Assembly: GCF_052324685.1 (NCBI RefSeq) | Contig: NC_135225.1 | Span: 8,542,915-8,606,914, forward strand | Source: Brachyhypopomus gauderio | Taxonomy: Eukaryota > Chordata > Actinopteri > Gymnotiformes > Hypopomidae | Length of the DNA: 64,000 bases | Direction: 5' to 3' | Shown: piece after piece, positions 56,625 through 64,000 of the stretch | Position numbering within the stretch: the first letter of the stretch is position 1 | Layout of the letters: each line of letters opens with the position of its first letter | Notes under the pieces: model-generated | What the model saw: only the letters and a program-made list of their open reading frames with translations | The model's database searches: none | What the model was told of the DNA's origin: nothing | Made by a program: the position numbers and the translations under genes

Positions 56625-56830
56625 CTGTGGCGTGTCGAGGTCACGTTCCACTCTTCAGCGCCGTGTTTGCAGGGTTAATCCACATTTACAAGGTGGAATT
56701 CAAAGCACATGTACGGCACTTTCAAGGTCCATTTTCAATATATTCCAGCACCTTCTGCTTAATTAAGTTACATATTTATACAAATACACAGTCGAAATTA
56801 TTAGAAATAATTCGCTTTTTATCACATTAA
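56625..56830. repeat. partial copy of 54930-55090 hAT interior
   Basis: GTTTGCAGGGTT, CACTTTCAAGGTCCAT, CTTAATTAAGTTA and ATTAGAAATAATTCGCTTTT occur in the same order as inside the 1052-bp hAT. It is a diverged fragment without termini. Confidence 0.7.
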
Positions 56831-56979
56831 AAGCAATTAAAAAATAAAAGGTTTTGTATTTTTACTGCAACTGTCGTGCTATATGATTCATTCGCTACTT
56901 TAGTGCTACCATTTGAAAACTGATCATGTGAGGCCATGCAAATCTGTCTTAGGTGGAGACATTTTTCTAACAGTGGAAT

Positions 56980-57411
56980 TGTAACGATCTGCGCGGGGCA
57001 GAACAGGGAGGCGGACACAAGCGCTGAGGAGAGCGAGATTTATTACAGGAAATTCCATAGGCAGAGTCGATGTAACGGGCATGGGTCATAACGGGTTGGC
57101 AATCCTGACATGAAATGTACAAAGGCATGAACACGGACAAAGAAAACAACAAGGAGGACTCACTAAACAGCAGCACTAGGGCGAACAGGCAAAACACAGC
57201 GAAAAACAAAAAGACCGACAACTAGACCTGGGAGACACAGGGACTAATATACACAGGACTAAACTAGGGACAGGTGATGACAATGACACAGGGGCATGGT
57301 AACAAACGAGGAATCAAAACCAACGAGCAGGGCGGGACAAACAGGCAGGGAACACGGACATGAGGGAACCCAGAGTGACAGCTACGAGAGGGGGCGTTGC
57401 CCTACGTGACA
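56980..57411 (-). mobile_element. solo LTR, 432 bp, with perfect 5-bp TSD
   Basis: Minus-strand TGTCACGTAGGGC ... CAGATCGTTACA, with AATAAA (plus strand tttatt near 57039) and CACCTG upstream of a TATATTAG box. The duplication GGAAT is perfect on both sides (56975-56979 and 57412-57416). It is the best-preserved member of the LTR family in this window and is related to 47676-47926. Confidence 0.85.
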
Positions 57412-57576
57412 GGAATAGGGTACTCAACCACTCTATTGCAGTAATTCTTTTCATAATCAATGCAGTTAACACATCACGCATGGGGGGAAAAACCGTCAAA
57501 TACAGTGAAACTGATATAATTTTGAAAAATATTGTAATATAGAACTTTGGTCATACTGCCCAGCACTAGTTCCAAG

Positions 57577-58101
57577 ATAGTTTATTGACGACGATGGCCC
57601 TGAAAGGACCATCTTTCAAAGCAACTTCATAAAAATTACACGTACACTACATTTCGGAAACACACTGCAAATTCAGAGACGCTGCAAATCTAGTCACAAC
57701 AGAACAGAAGTTGGAAGTTAATTCTGGGCGATTATTTTATGCAGAGACAGTGAAGGTTTTTAGCCAGAAACAGTTGTGTTATGCAGTTTCTCATTAAATT
57801 GTAGTCTGCATGCTACATTTAAATAGCTTTATTAAGACCCCTAACTAGCTATTTAGATTGAAACTAAGTTGTGTTAAATGGGATTTTTATGCCTTAGTTT
57901 CTGTTTAGCTACATTTAAAGAGCATTTATTTTACCCGTGATAAAAGCAGCGACTAGGCCTACCAAGTGAAAAGTAAGCAATTTTATCATGGGTAAGCATG
58001 ATGCAATATGTCTCAAAACAATTCCACAAAAAAAGACAAAACATAACTTAAGATGAAGAGAATAACTAGATGAAGGGGTTTTAAACTAGAAACAAGAGTT
58101 G
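57577..58101. other. old repeat-derived spacer
   Basis: Continuation of the interrupted LTR-like sequence, then decayed AT-rich DNA. No gene. Confidence 0.4.
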
Positions 58102-58109
58102 GGTTAGAC

Positions 58110-58610
58110 CAGGGGTGTCACTCATTTTGGTCTGGAGGCCGCATACAACTTAATTGGATCTCAAAGGGGCCAGACCAGTAAACTCATTCCAAAATGACAT
58201 GGAACCAACAATGAGTTCACTTTTTTTTTTTTCTTTGTATTAGAGCAAAGAAGTAAATTATAAAAATCTTTATATTAAATGAATTGTCCTTTTACTAAAT
58301 ATATTATGAACAACTTTTACTTTAAGAAATGTATGTGCAATTTTAATAACACTTTTACTCAGTTAAACATTTATTTTCTTTTCTCCTTTTTGGCAAAGAC
58401 ATTTCACTTAAGAGGGTGCCAGGGTCAACAGAAAATCAGGTAAAGCAATAGAAATGACTAAAACACGCATCTAGCGGACAATATAGGAACTGCAGATTTT
58501 AAATAAAATGGAGTTTATTCTTCTTTATTAATGCAGATTTATTCTGCAGGCTGGATTGAACCCCCTGGCGGGCCAGTTTCGGGCTGTGGGCCGTATGTTT
58601 GACACCCCTG
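58110..58610. mobile_element. hAT (Charlie-like) MITE, 501 bp
   Basis: Termini CAGGGGTGTCACTCATTTTG and inverse CAGGGGTGTCAAACATACG; the interior GGCCGTATGTTTGACACCCC is a classic vertebrate hAT MITE end. The 8-bp flanks GGTTAGAC and TGTTAGAC match at 7 of 8 bases. Confidence 0.88.
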
Positions 58611-59065
58611 TGTTAGACAGTATCTCAATAGGTAGAACAGGACTGAAGTAAAAAAAATAATAAATAAATAAAAGGTTGAGGGTTCCCCATGGTATCCAAA
58701 CATAGGGATAACAAGTAAAACCAAGAGGAGCACCCTCAGTCTAGGAACCCCATTTAATGTTGGCTTAGGCCCACCCTAAAAATCTTCAAATAGTTAAATA
58801 TTATAGAGATTGTAACGTTTTCATCGGGCAGGCATGATGCAAGTGCAGGATTTAACTAATTTATTCAAGTGATAAACACTACCTACAATATACAGAACCC
58901 AGGGAGAGAACCAGAACTGAGAGACACAAAACAGAAAGAAACAAACAATCGCCAACCAGACAATACTAATAGGAGGAAACACAAACAAGAACCAATAATA
59001 CAATAGATAAATAACGGAAAACGAACACAGCGCACACACACGAAACAAGGGAGCTACTGAACTCA

Positions 59066-59270
59066 ATCAATCAATCAATCAAATTTTATTTATATAGCGA
59101 TTTTTACAACAGTTGTTGTCACAAAGCAGCTTTACAAGTGCCGAGTCCTAGCCCCCAGTGAGCAAGCCAAAGGCGACAGTGGCAAGGAAAAATTCCCTAG
59201 TTTTTCCCCTAGTTTCTCCCTAGTAGAACTAAGGATCACGAGCAGGCTACAATGTAAAACATACTAAACA
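59066..59270. repeat. common fish repeat with (AATC)n
   Basis: (AATC)n is followed by TTTTATTTATATAGCG, GTTGTTGTCACAAAGCAGC, AAGTGCCGAGTCCTAGCCC and AAAGGCGACAGTGGCAAGGA, a repeat found widely in teleosts. It lies inside the solo LTR. Confidence 0.75.
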
Positions 59271-59400
59271 ACTTCAAAAAACATCGGAGAAACTATGAGG
59301 AGATACCAAACACAACCAAGACAGGAACTAGGGCATTAACTACACAAGTAACAGAGGAACACTGAGTTCTAACAGAGAAATAAAGGAACTAAGGGGCGTA

Positions 59401-59974
59401 CTCACACTAGGCTCTGTGATCCGGGCCCGGGCACGGTTGCCTGCCGAAGCACGGTTCGTTTGGCTAGTGTGAGCGCTCCAACCGTGCCCAGGCCCGGATC
59501 AGTTAACCGTGCTCGGGCCCGCTTTGAAGAGGTGGGCCAGGGCACGATTCATGTGGACTCGGGCACGGTTCGCTTCTAGTGTGAGCGCTATCCGTGCCCG
59601 GGCCCGCTTGGTGCCTCGTCTGATTGGTTCATTTCGCTGGAACTCAAACATGACATCAGTGATGCGACGCTCACGTTAAACAGTCATAGCGGCAAAGCGA
59701 TTAGCAGACAATCGTTGTGTTAAATTATCGATAAATCTGTGCTTGCACCGTGTTTCTGCACTCCCAAAACGACTCCAAAAATACAATAAAAAGAGAATCG
59801 TGAACTCTATAGTGTTGTGCGAGCGCGCTTTTTTCCAAATAAAGCGGCGTTGTGATGACGTAAGCGTGCTCGGGCCGGGTTGCTGAAGCGAGTGTGAGTG
59901 CAGGCCAGCGGGGGAGTGGGGAGGGGGGATAACCGGGCCCCAGCACGGAACGAGCAAACCGTGCCTAGTGTGAG
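59401..59974. mobile_element. TA-flanked MITE with internal GC-rich subrepeats
   Basis: TIR CTCACACTAGGC at both ends, flanked by TA (59399-59400 and 59975-59976). Inside, variants of ACCGTGCCCGGGCCCG occur several times in both orientations in the first 210 bp, giving it strong folding potential. No coding capacity. Confidence 0.75.
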
Positions 59975-60620
59975 TAAAAGACACAGAAGACTTACCACTA
60001 AGGAACGAAGAAACCAGAGACTGCAAAACACACGGAATTTGTAAGTAGCAGCGGGGAGGAGAGCAAGGAGACCAGAAGAACATACAATGACTGACAAAGA
60101 GGAATAAGGCAGGGGAAACTAAATACACAGAAACCAGGGAGGAGAAATGAGACACAGGTGGTAATCCTAAGGGCATGGGTGTGACAGACAGAGGGGACTA
60201 TGGCAACGGGGAAACAAGGCAGGGCGGAGGGCGGAGTTGGGCGTGACAGAGATGTGTGTGCATATATATTATATATAATATTAGGGGTGGGATGAGATTT
60301 TAAAAATGTATCAAAATAATTAGAAGCTTTGTAATTAATTAATCGAAATTAATCGCATTTTAATCGCATTTAAATATTTAACATGAGAAAAATTAATTTA
60401 AGTTTGAATGATGAATTAACATAAGCATAAACATCAACATCTTGTTTATTTTTCCACCAGTCTACTACACAGACCAATAGATGAGTGCAGAAAACGGAGC
60501 AAACAGTTTTCGAACACTGGAAATTCTGACCAAAAAATGTTGTTTAATTTGGGGAGTTTTGCTCAGGATATTGGAAGAATAAAAAGAACTGAAGTAAATC
60601 AGATGTTTTTTAATACCATT

Positions 60621-61362
60621 TTAGATGGTAGACTTTTTCTTTAATTTCCAGGCCTCTGCCACAGCCATAAAGTCCTCTACACAGGCATCTCCATAGTGCC
60701 TAGAAGTGGTCTTCTGCATGCTCAAAGAAAATGACTGGATCTTCCATTCATCATCTATAATATGAGCTGTCACACCAAGATAATTCTTGTTGCTAACAGA
60801 GATCCAGTGATCGCCAATCAGAACGACATTTGTGGCGCTCTTCACAATAACCTGTTTTACTTCCCTTTCCTCATCATAAAGCTGCTGGATTTTCTTCGAC
60901 ATTGTCTTTCTGGATGGCAATTCGTAACTTGCATCAGCTGACGCAATATGCAGCGCTTCTTGTAAGCCTTTATCTTCTACCACAGAGAGCGGTCTACAGT
61001 CCACAGCAATCCATCTCGCCATCTCGTCAATTTGTCTGACGTGGACTTTGACATTTTGTTTCTTAATTTGAACCCCGACATGTGGTCGAGTTTTGACTGG
61101 CAACACTGCTAGTACTGGGAATACATTTAGCAGCTAAGTTATCATTACTGACCTGCGCGTTAGCCCCAACATGTTTTGCGTTGAGGTGGGAACGAAAGGT
61201 GGAAGTGCTCCTGTGATAAGCGAACTCCTTCCTGCATGAAGTGCAAATAACACTATTTTTGTTTGTACTTCCATCTGGAAGTTTCTTATATTTAAATTTC
61301 CCATTCGACTTCCGGTTACGGTATGCCCAAGTGAAGACGCACGTCGAGCGCTCTCTGACCAC
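60621..61362 (-). pseudogene. truncated hAT transposase with BED zinc finger
   Basis: The N-terminal frame (61362-61063) contains a BED finger: CTSC, then HLNAKH about 17 residues on. After a frame change near 61100, 61106-60621 reads EMARWIAVDCRPLSVVED, LPSRKTMSKKIQQLYDEE, VLIGDHWISVSNKNYLGVTA and WKIQSFSL, the order of Ac/ZBED-type hAT transposases. It stops soon after the HYGDACVEDFMAVAEAW region, so the later catalytic core and dimerisation domain are absent. AT-rich TTAATCGCATTT repeats follow at 60340-60375. Confidence 0.75.
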
Positions 61363-61428
61363 AATATATCTTTAACTGCCTCTTATTGAAAAATAAATCC
61401 ACCTACTTACTCAAAAGTTACTACCAAA

Positions 61429-62472
61429 ATGGCATATTCACAAAAGACGTCCAGGAGGGAACCGAAAACCGGGAAGAACGACGATATGAAGGCAAGTCAA
61501 AAACAGTTAACGCTAGATGCTAGTCTAGCTCAAACCGACAATGTGAGTGAAATGCTGATGCTGACAGAGCTTCGTAAGTTTCGAGAAGAGTCGGGAATTG
61601 CTCAACGAGACATTATGGAATCTCAAACTCGGATGGAAGCTACAATAGGAGAAATTAAGGAAAGAATGGACGGATTGGAAGAGAGATTGAACTCGGCAGA
61701 AGAAAGAGTGAGCAACGCCGAAGACCGGGGCATACGACAAGAAAGAGCATTAGCGAATCTACTCAAAAAAGATGCCATGCTAACTGCAAAACATGACGAC
61801 CTGGAGAACAGAATGCGTAGGAACAATATCAGACTCTATGGGATGAAAGAGGAATCAGAAGGAAGAGAAATTATTCCGTTTGTCACTAACTTTCTGAAAA
61901 CTGCGCTAAAGTTACCAGACGGCTTAGACATGCGCATCGAAAGAGCCCACAGAGCAACAGCACCAAAGCCGAAGCTAGCAGCTCCTCCGAGATCAATAAT
62001 AGTCTGTTTTTTGGACTTCAGCGTTAAGCAAGTGGTGCTGCAGCAGGCATGGAAACAACGGGATGTAGAATTCCAAGGGAGCAAATCTATTTTGATCAGG
62101 ACTATTCCCCCGAGGTGCAAAGAAAACGAAAGCAAGTATGCAAAGTGATAAAAAAAATTGAAGGAACAGAACATCAAGGCACAATCTCCATACCCAGCTC
62201 AACTTAAACTCTTTCTGGACAATGGAATTGAAACCTTTCCCACTTTATTGGATGCCCAACCCACCCTGAAGAAGCTGGGGATTCAGGTAGAGGTGCACGA
62301 ACGAGACATCCTGGAGAGAGACTTGTTACATGCTAATTGGCAGACCAAGGGAAGACGCGAGAAACCTGACCAGATGATGAAAGACACGGAGATCAGGGCC
62401 ATCATAAACGCTGTGGATCAACATGAGGTAGAGGGAAGACACGGGGCGGGCCTAGTGGCACCCCCTGTTTAA
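61429..62472 (+). pseudogene. L1-like ORF1 protein (coiled coil, RRM, CTD), disrupted
   Basis: L1 ORF1p is the RNA-binding chaperone of the LINE particle. The first part, 61429-62148 (239 residues), has a heptad-rich coiled coil (about residues 40-120), then RRNNIRLYGMKEE, the RRM, with RIERAHRA and PPRSIIVCFLDF. After an in-frame TGA the same frame resumes at 62158 with the C-terminal domain (PYPAQLKLFLDNGIETFPTL). The local sequence suggests two compensating 1-nt indels around an A run (62141-62160). Neighbour ORF2 follows at 62912. Confidence 0.8.
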
Positions 62473-62902
62473 CTATCGTTTCAATTAATGGTGGAGTGCT
62501 TGTAGAAGTAAAGTAAATAATTTACAGGCATTATAAGTTTATTATGTTCTTATGTTATTATGTTTTTAAAAAAGAGATATCGGTCTGGGGGCACGCAGGG
62601 GAGTGCCTTAATTTAAACCGGGCATTTAATGCAGCAAAGAGTCAGAGACTGTGTGGACCACTGCCTTATCACCCAGGGACATTATATTCCCTTCCCATTA
62701 GACATCGTGTGTATGCCGCCCCTTCCCCCTCAGCACAGGGGCGACACACGGCTTAGTTGGAAGTTCTTTGATGAATCCAATGGTTTTGTATGCTTTCTTT
62801 GTTTTTTGTTACTTGGCAGGCGGTTTTTGAATGGTCATTTTGTTTACAGTGATATTGATATACCTCAGAAGGATGAGAAATATCTAATATGCTTTATATG
62901 TA
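62473..62902 (+). other. L1-like inter-ORF spacer
   Basis: 430 bp between ORF1 and ORF2 of the L1-like element. Two short frames are not recognisable. Confidence 0.5.
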
Positions 62903-62911
62903 ATGATGTCA

Positions 62912-63225
62912 ATGCTAAAAATTTGTAGTTATAATATTAATGGCATAAATCACCCTATTAAGAGGAAAAAAGTTTTAACTCAATTAAAAAGGTTGAATTG
63001 TAATATTGGACTTCTGCAAGAAACACATTTAAATGAGGAGGAACATGCTAAATTAAAAAGAGAGTGGGTAGGACAGGTATTTAGTGCATCATATATAGGC
63101 TCTAAAAAAAGGGGAGTAGCTATACTGTGTCATAAATCTCTATGTTTTGTAGCAGAAAAAGTTCTTAAAGATAAAGGAGGTCGTTGGACTATTGTGATAG
63201 GCTCAATTGGAGGATGGGTCTTAAC
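62912..63225 (+). pseudogene. L1-like ORF2 N-terminus (endonuclease), interrupted
   Basis: The frame starting MLKICSYNINGINHPIKR and continuing GLLQETHLNEEE and KRGVAILCHKSL is the N-terminus of an L1-type APE endonuclease: the N of YNINGI and the E of QETHL are catalytic positions. It is cut after about 105 residues by the hAT insertion at 63226, so reverse transcriptase is not visible in this window. Confidence 0.85.
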
Positions 63226-64000
63226 CAGCCCGTCGACAGGGGGGGACAACCGGGTCTGTTGTCCCGGGCCCCAGGGCCAGGGGGGCCCATCAAAGAGCCC
63301 AGCAATTTATTTTTTATTTAAAGTCTATAATTTTTAAATAATCTTGAAATCTTTCATTAATATAAAATTCTGTACTCAAAATAAACTCAATGGCTAAAAT
63401 ATATGTTTTTTTACCTATCTGCATATTTTCCATTAAGTGCATTCACCCCCGCATCCCACTGGAAAATGGTTTGATCCAGCACCATTTGTAACCGACTGGT
63501 ACCCGCACAACAGCGGGAAATACAGTGGTGGATAGTTAAAGTAAATACAGAAATCTGGAGCGCAGAAAAGAAAGGAAACATTTACCTGACGAATTTTAAT
63601 GTTGCATTGTGTTCCAGGTTTGAAAAGTGCTGGAATTTAGGCTAAAGTACTTGAAAATGCTTGAAATTGTAACTACTTCGTTTCACAACAAATAGCTGTC
63701 CGACTGAACAGTTCTCGTGAAGACGTTAAGATTGGGCGTTTTGAAAATAAACAACCATTAAATAATGTGATAAAAAGCGAATTATTTCGAGTATATGTAT
63801 AAATATTTAACTTAATTAAGTTTAACGTGCTGGAAAATATTGAAATGGACCTTTAAAGTGACGTACAAGTGCTTTAATTCCACATTATAAAGGTGTATGA
63901 ACCCTGCAAACATGACTTTGTTCATTGTGCTGAAGCGCGTCGCGCGTGAAGTTACAAAAGTCGAGAGGTGCACGACCTCGCGAATGGACAGCGTGCGAGG
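63226..64000. mobile_element. second copy of 1052-bp hAT, inverted, cut by window end
   Basis: Starts CAGCCCGTCGACAGG right after L1 ORF2 sequence and follows the inverse of 55671 downwards (GGGGGGACAACCGGGTCT, then CTTTCATTAATATAAAATTC, then TTAAATAATGTGATAAAAAG). Its far end and second target duplication are outside the window; the left one should be GTCTTAAC. Confidence 0.85.

Larger units (their letters stand above)
54445..57568. mobile_element. hAT element, 3.1 kb, host of several nested insertions
   Basis: Termini TAGTGCTGGGTGGTAT (54445) and inverse TAGTGCTGGGCAGTAT (57568) are flanked by 8-bp duplications GTTCTAAG (54437-54444) and GTTCCAAG (57569-57576), 7 of 8 matching. A short frame, APKELLPKKGAVSVVRK (near 55760-55810), looks like the start of a BED-type hAT transposase that is cut by an insertion. 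Four younger pieces sit inside: 54620-55671, 55815-56604, 56625-56830 and 56980-57411. Confidence 0.75.
58811..60248 (-). mobile_element. solo LTR with perfect 5-bp TSD, enlarged by insertions
   Basis: Minus-strand TGTCACGCCCAAC ... GAAAACGTTACA. The duplication GAGAT is perfect (58806-58810 and 60249-60253). AATAAA lies near the 3' end (plus strand tttatt near 58860). It has been expanded by a SINE-like repeat (59066-59270) and a TA-flanked MITE (59401-59974). Long minus-strand frames across it are not genes. Confidence 0.85.

Noticed and set aside
59676-60176. 166-residue minus-strand ORF
   Set aside because: It spans a MITE and a solo LTR with defined ends and TSDs.

Overview
This window is vertebrate nuclear DNA, almost certainly from a teleost fish and possibly an otophysan. 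The evidence is split genes with GT-AG introns, very abundant long (CA/TG)n microsatellites, fish-type hAT, Tc1, L2 and L1 repeats, and immunity-related GTPases (IRG). It is not bacterial, and most long open frames are microsatellite read-through.

Region 1 (about 1-20.6 kb, minus strand) is the FERM-domain gene frmd6 (willin). All 13 coding exons were reconstructed from splice sites, running from the ATG at 10500 to the TGA at 3567 (609 codons). Phase is kept across every junction. The protein ends in the PDZ-ligand-like EFVV. A GC-rich block at about 20.16-20.64 kb ending in a GTGAGT donor is the best candidate for the non-coding first exon and promoter. The introns are full of (CA/TG)n arrays, several starting within a few nucleotides of a 5' splice site.

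Region 2 (20.7-34 kb) is gene-poor: microsatellites, a decayed LINE reverse-transcriptase tail at 31.0 kb, and one unexplained minus-strand frame near 29 kb.

Region 3 (34-50.6 kb, plus strand) is a tandem IRG cluster. It has three apparently intact two-coding-exon GTPase genes (35.7-38.2, 40.4-41.7, 49.2-50.5 kb) and two decayed remnants of the first type (34.05 and 43.8 kb). Genes 2 and 3 lie in a duplicated block. Its 5' part, including an LTR-like sequence and the first 42 codons, is nearly identical between copies, while the rest, even the short intron, has diverged. This looks like gene conversion. ISRE-like motifs lie just upstream of each presumed 5' exon.

Region 4 (51-64 kb) is a graveyard of nested transposons: a recurring TG...CA LTR family (three copies in the window with perfect 5-bp target duplications), one copy attached to an unusual 175-aa acidic repeat ORF, a stacked set of hAT and TA-flanked elements at 52.9-57.6 kb, a BED-finger hAT transposase fragment, and an L1-like element whose ORF2 is cut by another hAT copy running off the end of the window.

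All similarity statements come from reading and recall of protein families; no database search was run.
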